Shown here: positions 43,601 to 53,817 of the stretch, piece after piece
Layout of the letters: every line of letters begins with the position of its first letter
Position numbering within the stretch: position 1 is the stretch's first letter
Origin: an uncultured Bacteroidales bacterium
GTDB lineage: Bacteria > Bacteroidota > Bacteroidia > Bacteroidales > Paludibacteraceae
Reading direction: 5' to 3'
NCBI GenBank assembly: GCA_937907165.1
Contig: CALCUH010000135.1
Location: forward strand, 62,001-126,000
DNA: 64,000 nt
The notes under the pieces: generated by a model
Seen by the model: only the letters and a program-made list of their open reading frames with translations
The model's database searches: none
What the model was told of the DNA's origin: nothing
Translations under genes and position numbers: made by a program

Positions 43601-46600
43601 GAATTCCAGTCGGACGACGTCATCTCATCTGTCCCGATATTTATCAAAGACATTCCGTCGCTTATTGCAGAACTCATTTGTTGTAATGCGTCAAGATTTT
43701 TCTGCGCCTGTTCCGCTCTTTCTTTCCGAGCGATCTCTTGACCATGGAATAGTCTTTGATACCAGCCGACCAATGTCGGTGTAAGCATGTCTAACGCAGA
43801 ACCGATCGCAGATCCAACCATACCGCCTATTGGCCCACCTACAATAGTGCCAATGGCAGTCATACCACCATTAAACAACGCCGAAAGACCACCGGCAACG
43901 GCTTTTTCTCCACCATATTCTTCATCAGTTGACATCGCCCGCATTACGCCAGATGTAATGCCAACGACAGCACCGGTTGCCAATGCCGAATTTATAGACG
44001 ACTTACGATTCATCGCGGAGTCGAGTGCATCTGCTGTATTTTTATCCCTGACAACATCTGCGTTATCATCAATCCATTGTGATGTGGATGGGTTATATCT
44101 ATAATGTTGACCGTTCTGATATATACTTTGCCCCCTCCACCAACTTGCAATATGTGGTTTGCGCGTCCAGTCGGCATATGCGGCGTTTGTATTAAGTTGT
44201 TCAAAATCTTTGTTTGACGCAAATCTATTGGCTGTCACATGGCCATTGGCGTCTGTTATACGTATACGCACACGACCCTTTGCCCCGTTATAAAGAACGC
44301 CTGGTTTTTCAGCATATTCCGGCGTATTCGTTCCAAGAGCCAAACCAATACCATTTTTAGCTTTATTTGCTACGACAGCTCCTCCTGATGTAGTTTGCCC
44401 TCGCATCAATGCGTAAATATTATTAACTGTCTGCCCCACAGAATTAACTGCCTGCGTTGTATTATTCTTGGAACTCATATCGCCGCCAGTTAAAAATCCA
44501 AACGTCGATCTACCAAAGCTACGAATAGAAGAGCCAATGCCGGTTGAATTACGAACAGCAGCCATTGCCAATCTGCTACCAGCGAACGTTAAGATGTGAT
44601 CAAGATTATCGACTAAGGACGCTACGGTTTTTGCGAACGCCTTAATAACTCCATTCGCCTCAAGTTTCTTTGTGAATTTCTCCCATGCAACAGTAATATT
44701 ATTAATTGCGGCTTCAACAGAATCAAGCTGTTCTTTATACTTAATGTCTGCCATTCCTTTGGAATTCATGGCAATTTCCTGCGCCTTCTCAACCTCATCA
44801 TATCCTTGAACAAGGACATTAAAGAAGTTTCTTTGACGAGTACCGGCAAACGCCGTGCTAATTGCGTTCTTCGTCACATCGTCAAGGTTGATCCATCTGT
44901 CGGACAATTCAGACATAACATCGGAGAAATTCCTCATTTCACCAGTTGAATTTCTGATTTTAATTCCAAGAGGAGATAATACCTTTTCAATATCGTTTAT
45001 GGATTTAGAAGCACCCTCTCCGTTTTCTTCCATATCAAGAAATGCCCCGCTCTTTACATTACCAAAACGGGACAAAATAGTTTGTAATGCGGTGCCGACT
45101 GCTCCAGACTCTGCCTGCGTAACATCCATCATCACAGTAACCATAGAAGCCGTTTCGTCGATATTCATTCTTGCGCTTCTCGCGACGGCAGATACTTTGC
45201 TCAGAGCCGTTGCGATATTACCGGCGCTCGTTGCGTATTTAAGGTCCAAAGAAACGAGCTTATCAACGACAGACGATGCCTCCGACGCTTCTAATTTGAA
45301 ACCCTTTAGTGCGGAGGTTAAACTCGAAGTCGCCGCACTCGCATCCATCATACCAAGTTTAGATAACTGGATAGATGCGGTGACAAGTTTTTGCGACTCT
45401 TGAATTGTATATCCTTGTCTCAGCCATTCAATTGTAGCCTGCGCAACTTGTGTTGTTGTTGCGCCAAGCTGCTTTGCCAAATCAATATAAGTATCAAGAT
45501 ATCTTTCCGCCTCTTTTCTAGATTGCCCAGTGACGATTGCGACATTTGTCAAAACCTTATCAAGCTGTTTCGTCATCTCAATAATCTTTTTAATTTGTTG
45601 CGGAATACGATAAATGACTTTATGTGCAATATTAAAATTGGTTAAGGCATATGTTGATCTTGTAATATCATTAGCAAGAACATCCCAGAAATTATGTTGA
45701 CCCTTTAAACTCACATCAACTTGTGCTTTGCTCATTTGTAACTTCCGCTCATATTCTTTTTGCATCTGTGAAACTTCTTGTTGAGAATAATTTTGCAACA
45801 ATCCATCTATCGCGCCTTGAACATCCTCTGCCTTTTGCTTCTTCATACCCAATAGATTTTGATAAGTCGAACGCTGTCTTTGGTTAAGAGCGGTATTTGC
45901 TTGTTGCTGTAATTTATATGCATCCGTCTCTAATCCAAGAAGCTCTTTATACAATCGCGCTACCTCTTTATCGTCGCGTTTAGCGTCTTTATCCTTTTGC
46001 TTTGCGTCTGCAATCGCTTTTTGATATTTAAGTATCTCTTCGTATTTTTTTCTTTGCTCTTCAAGTTGTTGCGTTTCCTGTTTAGACAACTGGATACTCT
46101 GAAGTTTCTGCTTGATAGCAGCCACACGGCCTTCTTTTACCTTGTATTCTTCAGAATCATCAGCTATCGAGGCTAACTCTTTTTTAATATTATATTCTTC
46201 ATGCAATAAAGCTGATGCCTCGGTAAATTCAGACGTCTTACTCGGTGCGCCACCACTACTTTTTTTACCCTTTACATGATACTTAGACGGTGGTGTACTA
46301 CCACCAGTAGCGAAATTAATTTGTTGATATTGCCCACGCACAAGATCGACTGCGTTCTTTATTAGAAACTCTTTTTCCTCTTCTGTAAGAGACCCCTCAC
46401 CTAAACCGTTATTCCATTTCTCCATTATCACAGACATAATTGGATCGTTAATCCAGTCACCTGTTAAATTCGGATTAATCTCCGATGTCGTAATACCACT
46501 TGGTTTAGCCTCTCTAATTCTAAAGCGAAAATGATTAAATAGTTTTTTCTTCTGATCGTATTCCAGTTTCTTGAGCTTGCTAAACCTCTTAGGATCTTGA

Positions 46601-49600
46601 TCGTCACCAACGCCAAGGTTCGTTGATAAAAACTTTAATACATTATCAAACCACTTCTGTGTAAATTGAATTGGGTTTCCCTCTGCGTCACGATATTTCT
46701 CTGTAATGTCTGTGAAACTGTTTAATGAATCAAGGTCGGTAGTTATCTTGCCGCTTGCCAATGCAGACGCAATGTCAATAATAATTTGACGCTCGCCACC
46801 ACCATAGCCACCAACAACCTGTAATATCTCATGTGGCTTAATACCATCCGTATCAGACGATCTTGTTTTATAGTCAAGAATAACATAATTTGCTTCTTTT
46901 TCCCCGTTAGCGCCTGTTGCACTCTCGACATATTGCGTATCTATATGCCCAGGATGCCATTTTCCCTTTCCGTCATAAAACGCGACATCCGACTCTGTAA
47001 TAACGTGAGTACCAGGCATCTTATTATACAGCGCTTCTTTACTATATCCAACACCTATTTTAAAAATTTCGTCTATTTTTTGCTGGAGCTCCTTTTGCCC
47101 ATCGGCTGACGGCCCATAAAACAAACCAAGATAATCTTTAATACTTTTTATACCACCATGTTGCCCGTCACCATTCATTAAAGAATCGTATAATTTCTGC
47201 AGTTCTTGATCGGAGCCATGACTCTTTACGAAAGTGGCAAGAGAACCCCAGTCGTGCACATTTGGATTTTCTGTGGCGTATTTTTCCGCTATAAGCGTCA
47301 TAATTTGCGATACCGCGTGCGCCGCAGTACCTCTATCTGCACCGGCTTGATATTGGCGTGTACGCTCAAAATCACCCTGCGACATACCAAGGCGATTTAA
47401 AAAATCTATCTCGTCTTGATCTGTAATTTCCTTTCCGTTCCTTTTCCAAACACGCTTCCCTTTTTTATCTTCAAACTCATAATCTCTATATTCATCATTA
47501 TAATAGGTTGAAAATTTTTTAGTGTTCCATATCTTAGCAAGGTATTTATTCTGCGGAGTAAATTGTTCATAGTTGCTATCGCCAGCAAGGATAGCGGCAA
47601 GACTTGTGACTCTACTACCTCTTTTATCTAGATCTCCTTTGCCAGCTTCGGCATTTGCAAGCACAGCCCGCATATTATTATATGCTTTACCCGTGCCGCG
47701 AATTGCTTTCGCTTCTGCATTCGCAACTCGCGTTTTATATTTTTCCAGTTCTATTTCTTTCTTTAGTGCCTCAGACGCTAAATTTACTCTCTGACCATAA
47801 TAATCATATGCGGCGGCGCCGTTTAACATAGACTCGTTTAATTGGTCTATGGCAGTTCCTTGCGCACCTATGGTATCTAACCATCTTGCTTCGCTAAATG
47901 GGTTTTGCGGAATAGTTAGAGCATGCTCAGGGTCTCTAGCATTTGGCAACCCGACGCCTTCACTACCAATTTTCATCGCATCTGCGCGTTTAATGATAGC
48001 CATTAGTGTTTCTATCGGAAGCGACCCTGCTTTATTCGCATCTAAAAGATTACCATGATCATCATATTCCCACAAATATTTTTGAAGGTCGTCACCAGAT
48101 AGGTCTTTACCAAAGTTATCCATTAGCCATTTATTACCAATGTAGTTGCCTTTCGCATCCCTCATTAGTGCTATCTGTGCTAACGCTCTTTGAATTTGAA
48201 TGCCATCAAACACACCGTCTTTCAACAGGATGCCACGAACCCTTTCGTCTTTTAGCATATCCATCACGCCATAATTCTTCGTACGATCAAAAACGTCTGC
48301 TTCAATTGAACGTATTTCCGTCATGGCATCCGTGACAGCCTTTGTCAGAGTATCATCATCGACAAGAGAAAGTGCCTCTTCATCTGTCTTCCCTTCAAAC
48401 ATTGTTTTCCATTGATTGTCTTTTTCAAGACGCTCTCTAATATGTTTGGAAGAAATGCCTTCCTCTTCCAATTTATTAAAAATGGTACGGTATATTTGAC
48501 CAACGATAGCTTGTTCCGGATTGGACGGATCATAATTTTTTTCATCCCATCCTGCTTTGGCAAGCAAATCGCGAACACCAGTATTCACATATGAAAATGG
48601 ACCAGTCCCGCCTTTATTCATTGCGTTGACAATGGTTGCAATCTTTGCACCTATTTTATTATTGGGCAGTTTTTCCGCGTCGATACCGACGTCACCACTA
48701 TTGTTTTTTGCCATCTCTTTATCGCCGAGCATTTTCGCTATCTGTCTAAAATATGCTACCTTAGCCTCATATCCGGCAAAAATTTCATCAACCTTTTGCT
48801 TAAATACTTCATCTTTTGACAAACCGCCACGCTCTTCGTCTGTCATTTTGTTAACTTCGTCATGTACAGAGCGAAGGTCACGCATGACATTGGAGAACGT
48901 ATTATGGTCAAGGTCATAGTCTGTCTTATTGCTTAGTGCCATCTTCGATCCAAGAACAGCCACGCCCTTGTCTATGTCGTCTGACACATTCAAAGTGGCG
49001 TATTTAATATCTTGCCCTTCAAGCGCAGGGACGCGCTCGCCCCTAACAATAAGATTATTTTTCCAATCAACACTTTTGCCGTAATCGAACGCCTTGTTGA
49101 ATGCGTCTGTACCACGCTTATACGAATTCACAAGCTCATCTACAAGCTGTTCGGCATTCAAATTCTTTGCGGCATCTTCACCAAAACGATGTCTATATTG
49201 CGCACGCAATTCGTCCAAATTGGTCCCAAGTAGTTTACGTGCCGTGTCTGTATGGACAGTAACGCCATACATAGATTGTTCTGCCACATATTTTAGATAC
49301 GGGTCCGCGTTCGGATCGTTTGCAGTTGCATCTGCGGCCGTCATATTCCCGCCAACCATTGCTTTGCCTACGGATCCAGGTAATCTCACAGATGTGGTTT
49401 CGGTTTGTATAGCTTTCTTGTGGTCTGTCGCTTCATTAAACGCTTTTGTATAAATCTGGCCAACGCGGTGTGAAATATCGTCATCACTCTTTCCTTCTTT
49501 GAGGTCCTTGATCAAATGTAACATTTCTCCTTGCGTTTCGGCCTGTGTATAAAAAGTATCACCAGTTACAGATTGCTCCTGTTGTGGCATCATCGATGTT

Positions 49601-52600
49601 ACGAATACGCCATTACCAGAATAATTTCTCTTTCGTCCGTCCATATAATTAAAACCGCCTGGCGTATTTACAATTATTTCAACCTCTTCGTCGTCTTTTA
49701 AGCCATTCTTTGCTCTGTATTTCGCTACCGCCTTATCAATTACGCTATAAATTGAATTATCGTATGCTTCCTGTTTAATTTTACCATTCTCCATATCGTC
49801 TGAGGTAAAATTAAACTTTATTGTATCGTCTATGGTACTTAAATCGATATCATTACCTGTACCAACACCGATTTTTATACTCTTACCAGTGTACGAAGCG
49901 ACATCTTTAACGTTACTTGTATTCGCTATATCCTTTTCAATCGCGTCTTTACGAGCTTCTGCCTCCTTATATGCTTTGGACGACTTATCAGGAGATAATA
50001 CACTCAGTTCATGCGCAACTGCCGCATCAACAGCTTTTTTCGTATCTGCGTCTGGAGTAAACGCTTTGGTGGATGCTCCGGCATTTTCTACCGCTCTACG
50101 TTCACGCTCTCCGTATTTCGAGTCGTTCGTCCATTCAAAATCGCCGTAACGATGTAACGTGGAAGCCATAAATTCAAAAACACGATGATCTGGATCCGGA
50201 TCCGATACATTCGTCTTTTTTTTCATCCAACCCATTTGTTGTAATAACACAACAAGCTGCTTCATTAAATCCGGGCGCTTCCATATGTCTGAATTACTAT
50301 CCACATATGCATTCCCTTTTTTATCCAATTTTATAATTTTGCTAAGTAGTTTATCTTTATTATTCTTTTCTGCGTCTCGAATGACCGTCATAAACTCTTT
50401 ATCGTTTTTATACAATTGTCGATACGCCTCAATAACAGCAGCAATTTCTCCTGGAGCATCTTCGGTTTTACCAGATGAGGCCTCTTTCAGTACATCAATA
50501 CGCATCTTTTTGATCTGATCCTCCGAGAATTGGCCGGATTTTCTCGCTTCATCCCTCATCTTCTCTGTCAACATGTCAAAGAAGGCCTCGTCCATATTCT
50601 TTCCCTTATTCTTTCCGTCGGAGTTTACAAGCGATGATACGTGCGTCATACCGCGATCGCCCATACCATAATTCGTTCTAAAATCAGATGTTTTTAAAGA
50701 TTCTTGTACCTTAAAACGGATTTTTCCGTCAACCTCTTCGCGCTCGACACTGGCTGCGTCAAAGTCTATACCATCCATTAAGTATGAAGCAACTAATTTA
50801 TTCATAGCGTCATCGGATAAATTCATGACGTCTTCTGGCGACATTCCTGCATCCATAATGGCGCTATGCGCATATTCGCTCCACTCTTCTGGCGTCATGA
50901 CTTTCGAATATCTATCGCGAATACCATAGTGCTGTTTAGCAATACGCGGGTCCATTTGGTGCATATTTTTATTTAGGCCACCAGCAAGCATTTTTTCCGC
51001 CATCCATCTATCGGCATCTTCTCGCGTCCACTCACCATTTTTTACCTGTTGATCGGCAAAGTCTCTTGCCATATCAGAGAAATCTTTTTCTGTCATACCA
51101 ACAACATTATACAATGTTTCGTCGGCGCTGTCTTTATCATAATTCTTATCTACTGTGTTTAAATATAATCTATTACGTTGCCCTGTCGTATTCTTATACT
51201 CGTCGCGAGCTGTCTTCGCTTCGTCTGATAATTTTACGGCTTGTGCACCCTGCGCTGCGTGTTTACCAGAGTTCTGCCCAAGCTTTGTGTACCATTCTTG
51301 TATCATGCCACCAACTTGGAACATACGACCAGATCTTTGACCGACGGACGCAAGGTATTGGAACATTGGCATTTTTGCCATCTGTTGAGCAAGGTCCTTT
51401 AGCTCACTGTCTTCAAGAATATATTTATAATTTTCATTTGTTTCGTCTATACCGAACCCTTGGCTATAGGCTTGGACAATATCCCACATGTCCTCCGCGA
51501 AGTTTTGTTCTCTTTCTGCGTCATTCTTACCGCGACCGTAATTCGCGCCACGTTTTTTCGCCCTCGCTTTAAATTCCTTAAATTTCTGTGCGAACAGCCT
51601 ATCGGCGGAAAGACGACCGGCAACAAGGGACATTGTGTCTTGATTTACACCCATACCGCCCCATTCAATACCGGATTTGCTGACTGCGGCTTTGGCCTCG
51701 TCGTTAATATTAGATACAAACGACGTCCCCTCCAACACATCTCTTACGCCATAAGAAACAGCGCTCTTTACATTTTCTGTTGTTAAATCGCCGCTGAACT
51801 TGCTTAAGCGATCAACTACGTTGATCAACATCGCTTCCATCGCCGTCACTAATTTTAGGTTTCCATTGACTTCCGTTGCGATAAGATCATTCGAATATTT
51901 GATACCATTGACATCCATTAAAACGCCATTTGTATCTTCTATTGCACCCTTATAAGATAGCGGTATATTAGGAGCAGAACGATAATCAAAATATTCATTA
52001 CCAGCAGCATCTACCTTCTTATATTTTGACTCGTCTTCCGGACGATAAATTGCCATGTGCGATTCGCCCGTTTGTTCATCCATACCGATTTTATACGTTA
52101 ATCCCTTGCTTTTAATTGCCTCGACGACCTGATGAAGAAGATTGGAAAGATTTTGAGAATCACCGCCAGCATACTCCTTTATTTCGTCTTCGGACATACC
52201 GCTATCGGCCCACAATGTTTTAAGACGCTCAAGGATATGCGAACCGTTTTTAATATTCTCTGGTAATCTATTAAGGAATTCATCTATATTATATATTTCC
52301 TTAATGTTTGGTTTTGCTTGGTTGGAAGTAGTTATTGTTGGATGCAGAGCTTTTAATCCTTCCTGCCGTTCATTATCTAAGACACTATAAGCGCCATTGT
52401 CAATCTTAGCAAGACGATAAAACTCATGCGACGATAAACCACGAAACCTTGCTTCCAACACATCCTGAGTGATTTCATTTACGACATCTCGAATTTTATT
52501 GATCGCATCGCTATCAATAGGTCCAGATTGTGAGAAAGACGCGATTATCTTAGATGCCATTTTACCTCTAATCTTATCAAACATTTTAGAAGTTATTTGA

Positions 52601-53715
52601 CTGACATCAAAACCATCGACAGAACGACGAACCCCTTTGCGAATAAGTTTGTCTTGTACTCTATCAAATGTCTCGTCTATAAATTCCTTAATTGAATCCA
52701 TATCTTCTGGTGTAAACCCATATGCTGTTTCTATATTCGCAACAAGTTCTTTTTTTCTTTTAGCTAATTCGCTAAAATCAGAAATACCAGATGCTGCTTC
52801 ACGCGCTTGTGCTCCAATAACAGATCTAGTCGTACTCTTCAAAAAATCGCTAAGTTTAAAATCTTCACCAAGCTTTTTGGAGTGCATCGTCATTTTCATA
52901 AGATCCTCAAAATCTACACCTTGTTCTTTTGCAAAATCTCCTATTAGCTTCTCCAAATCGTCTTTGCTCTTAATTGATCCTCTACTTTGCGCAATTCTGG
53001 TCTGCAAATCTTTTTTTACAGTCCATTTTTTATAATTAAGCGCCTTATTAAGAATCTCGTCGATGTTTTCATCGCTAAGACCATTTTTGCGCAACCCGTC
53101 TCTGGTTTTTTCGTCATTAATATAATCCTGAAAATCACCGAGAGTATTATTTCCAGCGTAACCCTCAACAACTCCACGGACCTCTTTATATGCTTCACGC
53201 TGAATCTGTTCAATGTGATCCTCCACAATAGACGCACTACGAGCAAGCGCTCCTTGCAATCTTGACAACTCGCTGCTATATGATCCACCCGCGTTTCGTT
53301 TACCTGGTGTAATGACATGTAACGGATCTTTGTCTATACCGGTTTGACGAGATTTTCCCAAAAAACCAGAAATAGAAGCTAGCCCTTTTCTTAATTTTGG
53401 TAAATTAGTCTCTGCGATACGTCCTGTTTGATCCGCCAAATAATCACCGAAATATTCAAAAAACCTTTGCAAATGCTCCATTTCTTCGTCTATTGCCGCC
53501 ATTTCTTCTGCATTATTTTTGTCGGCATTATTTCTATCAATTATGTAATTACCAATTCTGTCGGCCATATTACTAAAAATATCGACAAAATCTGCTATAC
53601 TTTCATCATATATATCCTTATCTGCGGACGACGACACTTTGTCAATCGCACTGTCTATAATATTAACAAAGTTTCTAATAGCCATTTCTTCATTTGAGAA
53701 CATATTATTTTGCAT
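40672..53715 (-). CDS. Giant tail tape measure protein with embedded PD-(D/E)XK nuclease-like domain
   Basis: 4347 residues from ATG 53715 (MQNNMFSNEE), with GGAGG ten bases upstream. The canonical TP901-type tape measure domain lies at about residues 2680-2960 (VATGQSRKEAERYL-like region, LGATTTQVAQATIEWLRQG, TAFAGTRQR), followed by a glycine/alanine-rich hydrophobic stretch near 3190-3290 (AVVGITSGVMRAM, GTIVGGPIGGMVGS) and long helices. A coiled coil spans about 2470-2650. Ahead of these is an unusual 2450-residue N-terminal half. At about 2127-2300 it holds GTAAHAV, ESDVAFYD, GHID (2255), ILDYKT (2277) and Q..GGY (2298), the motif order of RecB/Cas4 nucleases. Tape measure proteins set tail length and are ejected into the cell, so this enzyme would enter with the DNA. 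The tape measure call is firm; the nuclease is by motif. Confidence 0.9.
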   Translation of the reverse strand: MQNNMFSNEEMAIRNFVNIIDSAIDKVSSSADKDIYDESIADFVDIFSNMADRIGNYIIDRNNADKNNAEEMAAIDEEMEHLQRFFEYFGDYLADQTGRIAETNLPKLRKGLASISGFLGKSRQTGIDKDPLHVITPGKRNAGGSYSSELSRLQGALARSASIVEDHIEQIQREAYKEVRGVVEGYAGNNTLGDFQDYINDEKTRDGLRKNGLSDENIDEILNKALNYKKWTVKKDLQTRIAQSRGSIKSKDDLEKLIGDFAKEQGVDFEDLMKMTMHSKKLGEDFKLSDFLKSTTRSVIGAQAREAASGISDFSELAKRKKELVANIETAYGFTPEDMDSIKEFIDETFDRVQDKLIRKGVRRSVDGFDVSQITSKMFDKIRGKMASKIIASFSQSGPIDSDAINKIRDVVNEITQDVLEARFRGLSSHEFYRLAKIDNGAYSVLDNERQEGLKALHPTITTSNQAKPNIKEIYNIDEFLNRLPENIKNGSHILERLKTLWADSGMSEDEIKEYAGGDSQNLSNLLHQVVEAIKSKGLTYKIGMDEQTGESHMAIYRPEDESKYKKVDAAGNEYFDYRSAPNIPLSYKGAIEDTNGVLMDVNGIKYSNDLIATEVNGNLKLVTAMEAMLINVVDRLSKFSGDLTTENVKSAVSYGVRDVLEGTSFVSNINDEAKAAVSKSGIEWGGMGVNQDTMSLVAGRLSADRLFAQKFKEFKARAKKRGANYGRGKNDAEREQNFAEDMWDIVQAYSQGFGIDETNENYKYILEDSELKDLAQQMAKMPMFQYLASVGQRSGRMFQVGGMIQEWYTKLGQNSGKHAAQGAQAVKLSDEAKTARDEYKNTTGQRNRLYLNTVDKNYDKDSADETLYNVVGMTEKDFSDMARDFADQQVKNGEWTREDADRWMAEKMLAGGLNKNMHQMDPRIAKQHYGIRDRYSKVMTPEEWSEYAHSAIMDAGMSPEDVMNLSDDAMNKLVASYLMDGIDFDAASVEREEVDGKIRFKVQESLKTSDFRTNYGMGDRGMTHVSSLVNSDGKNKGKNMDEAFFDMLTEKMRDEARKSGQFSEDQIKKMRIDVLKEASSGKTEDAPGEIAAVIEAYRQLYKNDKEFMTVIRDAEKNNKDKLLSKIIKLDKKGNAYVDSNSDIWKRPDLMKQLVVLLQQMGWMKKKTNVSDPDPDHRVFEFMASTLHRYGDFEWTNDSKYGERERRAVENAGASTKAFTPDADTKKAVDAAVAHELSVLSPDKSSKAYKEAEARKDAIEKDIANTSNVKDVASYTGKSIKIGVGTGNDIDLSTIDDTIKFNFTSDDMENGKIKQEAYDNSIYSVIDKAVAKYRAKNGLKDDEEVEIIVNTPGGFNYMDGRKRNYSGNGVFVTSMMPQQEQSVTGDTFYTQAETQGEMLHLIKDLKEGKSDDDISHRVGQIYTKAFNEATDHKKAIQTETTSVRLPGSVGKAMVGGNMTAADATANDPNADPYLKYVAEQSMYGVTVHTDTARKLLGTNLDELRAQYRHRFGEDAAKNLNAEQLVDELVNSYKRGTDAFNKAFDYGKSVDWKNNLIVRGERVPALEGQDIKYATLNVSDDIDKGVAVLGSKMALSNKTDYDLDHNTFSNVMRDLRSVHDEVNKMTDEERGGLSKDEVFKQKVDEIFAGYEAKVAYFRQIAKMLGDKEMAKNNSGDVGIDAEKLPNNKIGAKIATIVNAMNKGGTGPFSYVNTGVRDLLAKAGWDEKNYDPSNPEQAIVGQIYRTIFNKLEEEGISSKHIRERLEKDNQWKTMFEGKTDEEALSLVDDDTLTKAVTDAMTEIRSIEADVFDRTKNYGVMDMLKDERVRGILLKDGVFDGIQIQRALAQIALMRDAKGNYIGNKWLMDNFGKDLSGDDLQKYLWEYDDHGNLLDANKAGSLPIETLMAIIKRADAMKIGSEGVGLPNARDPEHALTIPQNPFSEARWLDTIGAQGTAIDQLNESMLNGAAAYDYYGQRVNLASEALKKEIELEKYKTRVANAEAKAIRGTGKAYNNMRAVLANAEAGKGDLDKRGSRVTSLAAILAGDSNYEQFTPQNKYLAKIWNTKKFSTYYNDEYRDYEFEDKKGKRVWKRNGKEITDQDEIDFLNRLGMSQGDFERTRQYQAGADRGTAAHAVSQIMTLIAEKYATENPNVHDWGSLATFVKSHGSDQELQKLYDSLMNGDGQHGGIKSIKDYLGLFYGPSADGQKELQQKIDEIFKIGVGYSKEALYNKMPGTHVITESDVAFYDGKGKWHPGHIDTQYVESATGANGEKEANYVILDYKTRSSDTDGIKPHEILQVVGGYGGGERQIIIDIASALASGKITTDLDSLNSFTDITEKYRDAEGNPIQFTQKWFDNVLKFLSTNLGVGDDQDPKRFSKLKKLEYDQKKKLFNHFRFRIREAKPSGITTSEINPNLTGDWINDPIMSVIMEKWNNGLGEGSLTEEEKEFLIKNAVDLVRGQYQQINFATGGSTPPSKYHVKGKKSSGGAPSKTSEFTEASALLHEEYNIKKELASIADDSEEYKVKEGRVAAIKQKLQSIQLSKQETQQLEEQRKKYEEILKYQKAIADAKQKDKDAKRDDKEVARLYKELLGLETDAYKLQQQANTALNQRQRSTYQNLLGMKKQKAEDVQGAIDGLLQNYSQQEVSQMQKEYERKLQMSKAQVDVSLKGQHNFWDVLANDITRSTYALTNFNIAHKVIYRIPQQIKKIIEMTKQLDKVLTNVAIVTGQSRKEAERYLDTYIDLAKQLGATTTQVAQATIEWLRQGYTIQESQKLVTASIQLSKLGMMDASAATSSLTSALKGFKLEASEASSVVDKLVSLDLKYATSAGNIATALSKVSAVARSARMNIDETASMVTVMMDVTQAESGAVGTALQTILSRFGNVKSGAFLDMEENGEGASKSINDIEKVLSPLGIKIRNSTGEMRNFSDVMSELSDRWINLDDVTKNAISTAFAGTRQRNFFNVLVQGYDEVEKAQEIAMNSKGMADIKYKEQLDSVEAAINNITVAWEKFTKKLEANGVIKAFAKTVASLVDNLDHILTFAGSRLAMAAVRNSTGIGSSIRSFGRSTFGFLTGGDMSSKNNTTQAVNSVGQTVNNIYALMRGQTTSGGAVVANKAKNGIGLALGTNTPEYAEKPGVLYNGAKGRVRIRITDANGHVTANRFASNKDFEQLNTNAAYADWTRKPHIASWWRGQSIYQNGQHYRYNPSTSQWIDDNADVVRDKNTADALDSAMNRKSSINSALATGAVVGITSGVMRAMSTDEEYGGEKAVAGGLSALFNGGMTAIGTIVGGPIGGMVGSAIGSALDMLTPTLVGWYQRLFHGQEIARKERAEQAQKNLDALQQMSSAISDGMSLINIGTDEMTSSDWNSWNAMITSFEDAMAPFKDENGDKDVEANAKYVSMFNDKLHEILGTTDDYDDVLAKLSARTGDYEYLYDAWAAAQNDLATQASYAAQEVERYTLAKKIENETDEKLRNAYKAQLDEIEKERREGQIKTAFYSSGTASMSALDVTAANLEGVLIRWAQKYAEENPDNAVFTSSGEINSEFRQIALATLRTNENLNALLSTGESVNIGQYYNGSRGTRANRLSKTFGTSFDELVKVAKTNNFEALAKNINIADDEIERLRDEILNLGAQDMSIFRYALMMTDEELMESADRLRWVGSKQVSGTLDDLIKTFDTLNTALKDLAENGTLSSESISKLMESMPSLFFGSDGSFSQENVIKNVASIAAGGSGVEVATRMAASSAGSDSIAMQAYQEYIKSRKSEDLPKTVQDNIDEIMASQTIDSIWKFMGADDMINEAEWISKMVGEISEKTNYALTIQKKLIEWQTHLYDLEINNIQSLKDAIDDENKSRETAISLAKAREKLENAQNEKKRVYREGIGFTYVSDTEAVQSAQEELDKLERERDKENIQYQLDLLNQQKEILSHIEENTNLKNLENAVENIKTQLATEGNLFTTTTGGLTSAFVADLGKNNALTADDIASAFMNYQQNKLDSVTKGNIDSVKTAYDALISARENIGSSFSKESYEANVGTYNSAYDDYINAMAKLKSDTNFDQYYKSNKDGIDWLNSIGNDIGSKIDLSESMAPIDYRDIAKNGNIVRQYVGLQYFDKEDVPYNDYARDDDVYGENGRYFGRYVGTSYNGQLIMENDHTGYTESVLTNNGFVDKDNIVSWQKDLLLNHWYKNNNTGYYFYYDGLPDMRELPADQWIGLIKNSVEYNKKLSEIGTAYSSGTFSSQQGPSIINELGLEGIITPRGTLTSLPARTGIIPADLTRNLYNLGEVAPNLIRNLESHFEFDKNTTGSTEDNSTNINTLHAEFVVDEGFDFDQFLIKVRQVVDTTKNNR

Positions 53716-53750
53716 AAAAATCCTCCTAAAAATACAAAAAAACATACTAA

Positions 53751-53777
53751 AAAACGCCCTTCAAGGTCGTTTTTTTA
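53751..53777 (-). terminator. Terminator-like hairpin ahead of the tape measure gene
   Basis: AAAAAACG(C)CC-TTCAA-GG(T)CGTTTTTT with one mismatch and T-run, 36 bases before the tape measure start. It resembles the hairpin at 40616-40641. Confidence 0.6.
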
Positions 53778-53817
53778 ACTTTTTTCTTAGATAAAACTAA
53801 GATTTTATTTATTTTAC

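Noticed and set aside
40672..53715. T7/N4-type single-subunit RNA polymerase in the giant protein
   Set aside because: None of the motifs of that family was found; only the weaker double-psi-barrel-like hints reported above.
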